A DNA stretch of 64,000 nt from assembly GCF_020379485.1 (NCBI RefSeq), contig NC_063439.1, positions 25,916,098-25,980,097 of the forward strand, given 5' to 3'. Both the position numbers and the translations under genes were made by a program. Source of the stretch: Brassica napus (Eukaryota; Streptophyta; Magnoliopsida; Brassicales; Brassicaceae). The notes beneath the pieces are model-generated. The model saw nothing but the letters and a program-made list of their open reading frames with translations, was not told where the DNA came from and searched no databases. This document shows, one piece after another, positions 49,405-61,400 of the stretch. Positions within the stretch are counted from its first letter, which is position 1; each line of letters begins with the position of its first letter.

Positions 49405-52400
49405 TCAGATGAGTTTCTTTTTCTCGAAGAAAGTTTTCAAGTGCCAAAACTGAAAACCAGCCACCGATAAACAAATCCCGAGCGATAAGAAACTCAACAA
49501 CGCCATCTTCGAGTTTGTGGATCTATTCAGTTCATGCATTTCTTCTCCCCTGATCATGCCACCAAAACCATAAGATATAAGTATTTATATCATCTCATCA
49601 TCTATCTTCAAACCAACAAATAAACTTAAGCAAAAGGTATATATGCTCTACCTTTCGTGTAGATAATACATCTCCTCGTGGATGGAAACAATAGTGTCTA
49701 ACAAACTCTTAACCGAGGACTCCATCATCTGCCATTAACAACATCAAGACCCAACAACAACAACCACAAGCAGATTAGAAAAAAAAAACAAACCCTAAAC
49801 ACATAAGTACACATGCAAATCGTCAAAACCTAAACCATATGTACAGTAAAACAAACCCTAAAACACTTACTTCGACTTGGCTCTTCTTCACCACTTTCGA
49901 CCAGTCTTGGGAGTGAACACCAGACCTCCAATCTAAATCAATGGTCAATGTTGTCTCCGGCTTATGATCGACGGCGGTGATGCACGCTAAGTAACTACCG
50001 GTCTCAGATGCAGTAAACGAGAACTGACCAGACTCCGTATTATCGGCTTCGTGCAACATCGTCCCTTGTGGTGACATCACCTACAAATAGATCACAAGCA
50101 AGATGAAAAATATTGAGATCGACAAGTTTGAAACCAAACTAGATGTGATAATTTTAGGGTGTGTACTGTTTGTACAGGATTCGGTTGATTAGAACGAAGA
50201 ACTTAGAAAATGGGGTGACTAAAGACGTTTTTATTAGAATCAAAACAATGAGTTACAAGACTGATCAAAGGTAAGGAGACAAGATCAGAGGTTTAAACGA
50301 CAAGATCAAAGAGATGATTAGGAAACCCTAAATCTAGCCGCTTAGTGTGTGATTTGTCCAAAAGTCCTTCCTCTCGTTGCCTCCTCCTCCTCTCTTATAG
50401 TACCCTCGCGCGTGATGCCCTAATCGCGCCTATCCTTTGGGCCTTGTCGCCCAAAGGCCGAGTATGTGGGCCTCGATACTATTTCGTCCGAGCCGAGTAT
50501 AGCTGATCGGCTCAGCTGACCGGCTTAAAATACTCTAGGGTCGAGCTGACGTTTCTAGCCGCTAAGCCGACTAAGCTCGATCGACCTTGTCGGGCTAGGG
50601 CCTGTTATATGATGGGCCTTGTGGAGGGATGTAATCCATCTCCTACAATAAGTCCCCCCCCAGTTCACTTGTGAGCGGCTTGTCGGTCTCAGTGAATTTG
50701 TGGGTCGGGTTCGTTCATATAATAGGACCTAATGTTGACGATGGCTCGTTTTATCGGTGTGTGGTTTTAGTCGCGTACCGCATCTGGTCGCTCCGTGTTG
50801 TGTCTTCTCACGATGCGTTATGCTTTACTCGGGAGGTAAACTCCTCGAATGAAGAGCCCAAGCGGTCTTTGGATGGTTAACTCTGTTGAGTTGGTTCGGG
50901 CCAGAACCGGAGATTAATTTTGGTCCGGTTTCTTGATTGAAAGCCGGTTTGGGCGAGAAACCGAACCGTCGCGAGTAGGTTTTTGGGCATTTAGGCGGCC
51001 TTTGAAGCCCATTTAGGCCTTTGTAGACCTAATGATGACGCTTCGAAGGGTGCGCCTCGTTTTTGCTATAAATAGGCGTCTCTCCTTCGCTTTCGTCATT
51101 CTTCTCTGCAAGCTCAGGTACTCCACTTTCTCTCCCTTCTCTCTACTTTTATTTTCTCTCTCTAGATAAGCCTTCCGTAGCGTAGGTTTTTTTTGCTAGT
51201 GGTCTAGCTAGTTTAGTCGTTCCCCCGAGTAGAAAGGATATGGCTCCAGGGAATCGGCTATCGCGCGAAGAAAAAGGGAAAGACATAGCTACCTCGCCAA
51301 GCCCGGCTAGGGATGCAGACGGGAGTCCGTTGGAGGATTTCGACATAATCCATCGTGATGCTCTGCGGGATACGGAGAATATGAGCCTTTCCCAGCGTCT
51401 TCTGGTCGCTGACGCCCACAGACAATTTCGCGAAGAAGCCGAAGAAAACGTTGTGAACGAGGATAGGGAGGCGAGTGGTTCTGAAGCGCCTAGCCTTGTC
51501 GTAAGGCCTAGGAGACGGGCTCATCGAAGGGGTCGCATCGACCAGTCAGACCGTCTTCCCGCCCCGAGAAGTGTTCCGTTCGACGAAGTAGACTGCCGTC
51601 CTGTGATTTATCACCCTGGCGGGATTTTCGAAGAACTACCTTCGCTGCCTCCCGAAGCGTTACGCGACCCGCGAGTTCAATCATGGGGAAACGTTTTCGG
51701 TTCCTGCTCTTCCCACGAGACCGTGAAGAGATTGCTGAGAGAGTGTGGTGGCGCCGGAGTCACCTTCATTATTCCTTCGGCTGAACAGCGGCCGTGGTCG
51801 CCACCGGTTGGTTACCAATGCGTGTATGAATCCTACTTCAAGGATCAGACGAAGCTCTGGTTCCCAATCCCCAGACTAATCACGTCTTACGCGTTTCGTC
51901 GGGATATCGCCATTTCCCAGCTGCTGAACGGGTCGCTGCGCATAGCCGTCATGTTGATGGTTATGGCCGCGGAGATGGATGTTTCGATGAGCGTGAGAGT
52001 ATTTGAGGAGCTAACTTTTACGAAGGCGGAGCCTAACGGGATCTTCTCGGTAAAGATGAGAGCGAGTTACAACGTTTTGACCGGTCATCCCAACAAGACG
52101 CAGGATTGGCAACGCGCATATTTCTTCGTTAAGTCCGACGAGCATGCCTTCGAGGAGCCGCCGGGGGACGATTATCGCGTTTTATGGAATCAGCAACTTG
52201 GTAGAGATTTGTCTGTTTACTCGTATTCTGATCGACGGTTCTGATGTTCCCTTTTTCTTTCGCAGTTCGTCATCCCAATACGATCGCCTATCCCGAGAAG
52301 TTCTTTGAAACCGCTCAACTGATCGCGACGCACAGTCATCTCAGGTGGCCGGATCTTAGTCGGGAGTGGATACGTCGACAACAAGCTAGGATCGCCAGAG

Positions 52401-55400
52401 GTAAAGTGGCTGTTTACATTAGAGAGATGCTCTTGAATCTTTCTGTAGTCTTCGTATCTGATTTCTCTTTCTTATATAGTTGATTGGGAATCGAGACTTC
52501 CTTGTGTACTCGGTCCCCGCCGATCACGTCTTTCCCTATTTACTCGGAAGCAGCAGAAACTTCTTAACCAAGCTAGAAAAATGGAGGGAGTTCCCGACTT
52601 GAGTGCTTTGTTAAAAGGGAAACTTCAAATGCTCTCGACGACACCGTCTTCTGCCGGCGCCTCGGAGGCCAGGCCTGTTCCCGTAGACGGAGATGCGAAC
52701 TCCGAGCCGCCAGCTCAGAGTTCCCCAAAGAAGAAAACCAACAAGGTCAACAAGGCCAAAGCCAAGGACGGGAGTGTCCCTTTGGAAGTGGCGCCATCTT
52801 CTGCCAATGTCACTGAAGCCGCGGCTAAGAAGAAGAAGAAAAAAGGGAGCAAGAAAAGGTCTCGCGAGGAGGCTTCTGTTGAGGCTAGGGAAACCTCAGC
52901 TGCCGCAAGGGATGATGATGCGGAAAAAGACGATCCAGCCGGTTCTACTCGGGGATCGCCTGAGGAGCGTCCCAAGAAGAAATCGAAGAAGAAAGCCGCG
53001 GAAGACGATGGGACTTCAGCTCCCGAGATTCCTTCCAGAAGTGGAGAAACGGCTACCGAAGTCGGAGATGGATCTCGGGGTGAATCTCCGTCGAGTAAGG
53101 GAGCCCCTTCGTCTTCTGCGAGGGAGACCGGTGCGGGAAGCGGAGGTTCGCTTCCGCGGAAGACGGGAGGAGGAGTTCGCTTTCCGGACCGCGTAGAGTT
53201 CCTTTACGATGAGGCGACTCCGTTGGTCCTGAATCCACTTCGGTGTGCTGAACTGACTCGCCAGATCCGTGGTGGGACCAAGGAGTTGCCGCCGGTCGAG
53301 GACTTATACTTCAAAAAGGAGTATATTGACGCGGCTATGGCGGGCAGACGGGTAAACTCGCTTTTCTCCTATTTCCCTTTTTCTTCCTTAAAATTTTTCT
53401 AAGTTTTTAATGCTTCACGCAGAGCGACGGGAGCGTGAATTACCTCGTGGAGAAGTACGATAGCACCCTGAAGCAGACGATGGTCCAGCTGGGCGCCTCG
53501 GATAAACTCGCACGGACAAGATTGAGCGTAATCGAGAGGTTACGCGCTGAGAACAAAAAGGCCGGCGACAAAGCGGCCAAAGAGAAAGAGGTCCTCCGAG
53601 TTAAATTTGAGGAGTTGGAGGACAAGCTGAAGTCTGACCGTCTTGCGAAGAAGGACGCTCTCCGCGAGAAAACCCGCTTAGAGCGATTGGTCGCTTCCCT
53701 CGAGAAGGAGAAGGCTGAACTCGAGGAAGAGAGGGACGCTGTCGTCGGGACGCTGGTCAAAGAGAGGCAACGTCTGAGGGATTCTAGGGTTCAGGAGGTC
53801 ACCCGTGAGAGGATCAAGGTCCAGACGGCTATGGCGGACAAGTCTACTCGCTGTATAGGTAAAGTGAAGGGCTATCTGGATCGCGTCATGGCGCGAGAGA
53901 AGGCCAAGAACCTGTACGGGCAGGCTTCAGGAACCAAAAAGTGCCTCGAGATGATTAGAGATAGCGGGGTGGCGATTCCGCCGAGTATGATTAACATCTT
54001 CTCGGAGCAGGAGAAGATGTATGAAGCTGAAGTCGCCAATCTTTACCTCGAGCCGTTCTCTGATGATGACTTTGCTCTCTCTCCTCTCAACCTTCCTTCT
54101 CGATTTGTGAATGAAGAGCTTATGGGGGTACTTGACCCGTATGGATCTAATGTTGGTCTGATTGGCCACGAGTCTGCCTCCCAGTTGATCACTTCCCGCG
54201 AGGCGACTGAAGATCCGATCGATGAGCCGATGGTTGACATTACTTCTGCTTTATCGGAGCGTACCGTCGTTCCCGAAGGAAATACCGTCGAGGAGCGCCT
54301 TGACGGGAGCGAACCCGAGGAGACCGGGGACGCGATTCAAACAGACACGGGGGATGTAGCCGCTGAAGATCCGGTCTTAGTTTCTTCATCTGAGGAGCGA
54401 GAAGGGGACGAAGTGGGCGAGGAGGAGACCAGGTCATCGCCGGCGCTTGCTGAAGAGGTGGACCCGATCCTGCCAGTTTCCGACCCTCCTGCTCCGGTTG
54501 AAGGCCTTGGTGATCAAGTCGTTGAACGGGAAACGACCGAAGCGCTCGACCCGAGTAGAGACGACCAAGATGTTGTGGTCTGATCTTGTTGTATGTTATA
54601 TTTAGGATGCTTTCATCGGTGGTCTTGATAGACCTTGTTGTTGTACTTTTTAAAACTCTTTCCATTTTGTGTTACTTGTCAGTATTTGCAACTCTTAAGC
54701 ATTTTCATTAATCTGTTGTGTTTTGAAACATAAGATTTTCATATCCTTAATTGTTGCAAATAGACAAGTGATGAACCGGTAGTTGGTTTTACTCGGCTAT
54801 CATCATGTTTCGATTTGGAGTTGTCCAAAAGTCGATAACAAAGAATTGAGTATGAGAGTGAAAGGTCCTTCCGTCCGTTTCCTCAGTGACAATTAAGCAA
54901 TCGGGTAGCTAAGCCGTTACTCGTTAGTCGAGAAAAGGCAGAGATTCACTCTTGTTTAGTCGGTTCAATGCTTGGGCATAGGTGAACCGTGACTGTTAAG
55001 GTCCTGGAGCCAAGTGTCTGATCAGGACATAGCTGCGAGAAAGGGAGCGTGAGTGTCCGCGTATCCTCTGCTGGAGGCACGGGAATCATGATGTGAAAGT
55101 CATTGTTTGTTCAATTGAGACCTAGGCAAGGTTTCGACTTTGGTTTTGTTACAGCTGGACCTGTTAAGGCTGCCTACGTACCTCGGTTGAGGATCAAGCC
55201 ATTCGTAGTTCGTTTTTCCCGAGTAAAAGTGACTGTTGATGGCGCATTTACTCGGTCGAGTAGAAGTGACCACGGGGGTGCATCTACTCTGTTTTTTTTG
55301 TTACAGCTGGACCTGTTAAGGCTGCCTACGTACCTCGGTTGAGGATCAAGCCATTCGTAGTTCGTTTTTCTCCCGAGTAAAAGTGACTGTTGATGGCGCA

Positions 55401-55443
55401 TTTACTCGGTCGAGTAGAAGTGACCACGGGGGTGCATCTACTC

Positions 55444-55489
<46 letters not shown>

Positions 55490-58400
55490 GGTGATACTTC
55501 TACGAGTAGAAACGTCGAAGATGCATTGAGTTCCATGATCGCGGGACTTCTTCTCCGCGCGAGGTTTGGAGTCGGTATACGCCAGGTTTAACAACTTTGA
55601 TGATTTTGTATGGTCCTTCCCACCTGGCGCCGAGTTTACCGGCGTTAAGCTCTTTAGTGTTTTCAAACACTTTGCGCATGACGAGATCACCGAGTTCTAA
55701 AGGTCGGGCTCGGACCTTTTTGTTATAGTAGCTCTCAATCTGATGTTGGTAATTCTGGATGCGCAGTAGGGCTTGATCTCTCCGTTCTTCTATCTCATCG
55801 AGGGCGTCGAGTAGCATCTCCTTGTTTAGCTCGACGTATTGAGGCATTTTGGAACGTCTGAGGCTTGAAACGTTAACTTCTGCAGGAGCCATGGCTTCAA
55901 CACCGTAAGCGAGAGAGAAGGGTGTCGATTTAGTCGATCCTCGTGGAGTCGTGCGATGGCTCCATAGGACTCCGTCGAGTTCGTCAGCCCAGTGACCTTT
56001 TTTGAGGTCTAGACGCTTTTTAATGCCGTCGATGATGAGTTTGTTGGAGGATTCGGCTTGGCCATTACCCTGCGGGTAACGTGGAGTGGATGGGCTTAGC
56101 CGAATGTTCCACTTGCTACAGAATTCCTTAAAGTTGCCTGACATGAACTGTGACCCGTTGTCGGTGACGATCTCGTAGGGCAGTCCGTGGCGGCAAATAA
56201 TGTTTTTCCAGACGAAGCCGCGGACTTCTTTGTCTGTAACTTGAGCGTATGCTTCAGCTTCGATCCATTTGGTGAAGTAGTCGGTGAGGACGAGGATGAA
56301 GCGTCTTTGGCGGGAGCAGGGGAGTGGTCCTATGATGTCCATCGCCCATCGCATGAACGGGTAGGGAGCGGTGGTTGTTCGCAACAGTTCGGTTGGACAA
56401 TGGATGCTGGGTGCGTGCCGTTGGCACTTGTCGCAGCTTCTCGCATAAGACTCGCAATCCGCGTTCATTGTTGGCCAGAAGAAACCTAAGCTCCTTACTT
56501 TTATTGCTAACGCACGTCCGCCTGAGTGATTTCCACCGGCGCCTTCATGCGTTTCCGCCATAACCCTTGCTGTCTCGTCGCCATGGATGCATTTTAAGAG
56601 CACCTTACTCGCAGTCCATCTATGCAGTTCATCATCGAGAACGACGTAATGGGCGCTGCGGGTTTTTAGCCGGCGAGCCGCCCATTTTTCTGCTGGGAGT
56701 TCCCCTTTTGAGAGGTAGTCGATGAATTCATTTCTCCAGTCAGGGCCAAACCCATCGTCGTCTGGAGTGGCGGGTTCAGCGACTTGGGCGATGAGGGTTT
56801 GATCGGTTAGGACGTCGATGCTTGGTTTCTCGATACGATGTATCGGGATGGTTCTCTTCACTTGATCACGAAGCTTGCTGCCAAGGGCGGCGAGGGCATC
56901 GGCGCAGACGTTCTCGCCTCTCGGAACTTTGATGAGTTCGAAAAATTCGAACTCTGCCGCCAGGCTTTGCACTATTCTAAGATAGGCGTCCATTCGATCG
57001 TTGCGGGCGTCGTAGTCGCCACTGAACTGACTGGCGACTAACTGGGAGTCACAGTAAGCGCTTAGACGTTTAGCTTTGACGGCTTTTGCTAAGCGGAGTC
57101 CTGCGATGAGAGATTCGTATTCCGCCTCGTTGTTTGAAGCGGGAAAGCCAAAGCTGAAAGACTGTCGGATCAGCTCGCCGGTCGGGGATTGCAATTGGAC
57201 TCCAGCGCCTGCTCCTTTGTTAGTTGACGAGCCATCGACGTGCAAAGTCCAGTTTGAGCTTGGGAGTGTGAGATCTTGCTCTAATTCTGGGGCCAGTTCG
57301 ACCAAGAAGTCGGCAAGGACCTGGGATTTTGCCGCCGTGCGATTCTTGTAGATGATATCGAGCTCGCCGAGTTCGATGGCCCACTTCGTGAGTCTGCCAG
57401 ATCTGTTAGTGTTCTGGAGTATCGTTCGGAGAGGCTGATCGGTCAGTACTTCCACGGAGTGCGACTGGAAATACGGTCGTAGTTTTCTCGCTGCTTCAAC
57501 AACTGCTAAAGCCATCTTTTCCAGAGTTGGATACCGCGTCTCCGGTCCTGTCATGCGTCGGCTTGTATAGAAGATGGGCTTTTGCTCGCCGCGGTCTTCT
57601 TTTATCAGAACACTGCTGACTGCAGCCTGTGATACTGCGACATAGAGAGACAGAACGTCGCCGACGTCAGGCTTAGCGAGTACTGGGGGTGTAGTCAGAT
57701 ACTGTTTGAGTTGAGTGAATGCTTCCTCGCATCTTTCGTCCCAAATGAACTTCTTATTTCCTCGCAAGAGATCATAGAATGGGAGGCACTTGTCAGTGGA
57801 TCTGGAGATGAATCGATTTAGAGCGGCTATGCGGCCCGTGAGTCGCTGCACTTCCCTGCTGTTCTTCGGACTTGGGAGGTTTAGAACCGCAGAGATTTGC
57901 TTTGGGTTCGCCTCGATTCCTCGCTGTGTGACAATGTAACCAAGGAACTCGCCGGAAGAAACCCCGAACGTGCACTTCGCTGGGTTTAGCTTCATGCCGT
58001 ACTTGTTGAGGGTCTCGAAGCATTCTTGTAGGTGGCGGAGATGATCGGTTGCATGGAGCGACTTAACCAGCATATCGTCGATGTACACTTCCATGGTGGT
58101 GCCCAGCTTATCTGCGAACATCTTGTTGACAAGCCTCTGGTAGGTTGCTCCGGCGTTCTTCAGGCCGAATGGCATGACCTTGTAGCAATAGGTTCCCCTA
58201 TCTGTGATGAAGGCCGTCTTCTCGCGATCGTCCGGGTGCATCATTATCTGGTTGTATCCGGAAAAGGCGTCCATGAAGGTGAGCATCTCGTTCCCAGCCG
58301 TGGACTCGACTAGACGGTCGATGCTGGGAAGAGGGTAGCTATCCTTTGGACAGGCTTTATTCAGGTCGGTGAAGTCGACGCAGACGCGCCACTTACCATT

Positions 58401-61400
58401 TTTCTTTTTGACGACTACCGGGTTTGCCAACCACTCAGGGTAGCGGACTTCAGCAATCGAACCCGCGCCAAGTAGCCTGTCGACTTCTTCGTTTACTGCC
58501 TTAGACCTATCAGGGCCGAGCTTGCGTCTCTTCTGTCGGATAGGCTTGAACGTTGGGTCGACGTTTAGTTCGTGAGTGGTTATACTCGGGTCGATGCCTT
58601 TCATGTCTGTCATAGACCAGGCGAACGTGGACACGTTCTGTCTGAGGAAATCCAGGATTGACTGCTGCATCTCATCGGAGAGGTATGCTCCAACTCTGAC
58701 GGTTCGACTCTGGTCGACGTCGTCGACGGGTAACTCGAGGACTTCGCTTTCCTGAGAGTGGACTTTTGGGGTTGGAGGGGACACTGAGTTCACGGGTAGC
58801 GACGCTCGTTGGAGTTTGACCGTGGCGACTAGGAGATCCCTAGCGGCCTTTTGGTCCCCACGCAATGTTTTTATCTTCCCGTCCGTGCCCGGAAACTTGA
58901 CGCATTGATGGTAGGTGGAAGGGACAGCTTGCATAGAGTGTAACCAAGGAGTACCGAGTATAGCGTGATACGGAGCTTTTGTGCTAACGACGGCGAATTT
59001 GACCGTTCGAGTAACGCCGCATGCGCGCACCGGGAGACGGATCGTTCCCAATATGGTTTCGGATGACCCGTTGAATCCTGTTAGCGTTCTGGAGGATGCT
59101 TTTATATCGTCGAGGTCGACTCCCATCTTCTGCAGAGTTCCTCGGAAGATGAGGTCAACGGAACTCCCGGTGTCAATAAGGATCTTGGTGACATCATACT
59201 CTCCAATTCCAAGGACGACGAGGAGGGGATCATTATGGGGCGCGTGAACACCTTCAGCGTCATCTGATGAGAAGGTTATTGGAGGATGACTTGACGGTTT
59301 ACTCGGCCACTTCTGAGACGTCGCGACTTGTCGGCGATAATCTTTCACGGAACGGACTGAGTCGCCGCTAGGGGAACCCCCCATGATGACGTTCAAAGAC
59401 TGCCCCGTTTGTACTCGCTTGGAGTTCAGTAAGGCGCGGAGGTCTTTTGGTACGCTAGTATCAGGAGGTGGGAGTTGAGGTTGACCTTTAGCTCGCTCCA
59501 ACTGTCGTCGTAAGTCTGTGGGTTTTGACTTGTTAAGCTTCACGCGGAGATCGCTTACTCCGGCATTGAGTTTGTCTCGGAGGTCGCCAATTGGCCCTTC
59601 GTTATTGTTGCCATCGTTTGTCGAGATGCGCCGAGACTTCCGTGCATCGAGCGTCGTCCGGAGATCTCTGCGTGTGGTATCGCTTACGTTTTCCGGCGCG
59701 AGGCGCCGTTTAAGGCTGTCTCTCAGGTCTCCGGGTACAGGCGAATCGTCGTTGTCTTCGTCGGACGACAAGGACTGCTGAGAGAGTATAACCTCAATGC
59801 GCCTGCGGTTAGCCGGATGCTCTTCGTCGGCTGAGGAGTCTCCCCCGCCGTTATCCCGTGGGGTTTCTTCCTCGTCGTCTCGTTGCGGAGTATCGTTTTG
59901 TCGACCTCTGCCAGTGGCTTTGCGCTGGGCTCTTCGTTCTTTGTTCTTGCTCCAGCTCTTACCGTTCTTTGGTTTGGCTTTCAATGGCTCAAACTTAAAC
60001 TCGCCGCTTGCAAGGGACGAGAGGTAATGCGCGTAGAGGGATTTGCATTCTGAGGTATCGTGTCCTTTAACGTCGTGATACTTGCAATGCTTGGTGAGGT
60101 CGACGGTCCGGGAAGGTCCTGCTGCTGATCCGACTCCAGCTGCGGGTTGGGTGGTGCAAACAGAATCGACTTTTTTGTCGGATGACTCGAGTTCTCTTAC
60201 CCACTTGTTCCACCCCTCCCCGCGAACTACGAGAGTGGAGATTGGTGTGTTATTCTCGTTCACGACATACATGTAACCATCCTTGGGACCGTTTTTGTCG
60301 TTTGGAGCGTGCTGGCGCGGTTCTTGTCGCGCATTTGCGTTCTTAGCCGCTGGAGCCTTGGGTGCGCTCATCTTGCTGAGGATTGCGTTGGTGTCCTCCT
60401 CCATTCGGATGAAGTTATCGGAGCGTGCGATAGCGTCTTGGAGCGACTTGGTTGGATTCTGGTACAGGTCTTCTCGGAACTTGGAGTGGACCCACAGGGT
60501 GTTGCGCAATGCATCGATAGCGATTCCGTCTGGGATCTCAATTTTTGACACTACGGCTTTGAATTTCTCCATGTAGTCGCGCAAGCTCTGATCCTTTTTC
60601 TGATTGAGGTTCCATAGGCTGGACGCAGTGGCGCTGCGCTTTGTGAACATGATGTATGTCTTGAGAAAAGCTGCTGATAGGTCGCGAAAACATCCGATTG
60701 AGTTCTCCTCCAACTGGGAGAACCAAGTCAGGGCTTGCTCGTGAAGAGTCTCGACGAACAGCTGGCAGTAACCTGCGTCCTTTTCGTCGTCGGGGAGACG
60801 AGCTCGCGCCATCGCGATGTTAAAAGCGGTCATATGTTCTACCGGGTCTCCGCCGGGCTTGTACTCAGGTAGGCGCAGCTTTTCTATCTTTCCGAGTTGG
60901 ACGCTAGTTAGCGCGCGAGTAAAAGGAGTGCGCGAGGTTGCGGCGAGTACGCTCTCTATTTGCGGAGCTGCGCTGGTTACATGGTGGATCTTCTCTCCCA
61001 TTTGTTGAAGGCTGAGTTTGAGCTCGGCGAGCTCGCGTATTGTCGTGAGATCTGAGCCTGCTGGGGGAGCGTCTGCGAGAAAGGCTTCGTTAGGCTCCGA
61101 GTCGTCAGAGATATGGTCGACTCCGGCTGCCGTAGGATTTGTGTTGAAGAGGCGGCGGCGTGTTAGCTGGGGACGGCTAGTTTGTCCCTCAGGGGCTGTG
61201 AGCGCCGCGACCAAAGCAGCGAGTTGGTCGTTGGTTGTCTTTTGGACTTCGTCTTGGCGGGCGAGTCGAGCCATGACGGAGCTCATGAATTCTGAGGTGA
61301 TGGGCGGCGCGGCCGCAGGCGTAGGCGTCGGTTCCTCGCCTGGGGCGCCGAAGGCGGCGTCGTCTTGAGCCATGTAGATCTAGAACGTTGCTTTAGTCAG

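Noticed and set aside
53440..54665. Minus-strand frames opposite the antisense gene (e.g. 54,240-54,665)
   Set aside because: They have no domain match and would need to be an env-like product; low-complexity mirror translation explains them.
56187..61368. Plus-strand frames opposite gypsy gag-pol
   Set aside because: Complement shadows in a GC-rich coding region. Only the block 51,240-54,583 shows splice-consistent, domain-bearing coding sequence on that strand.
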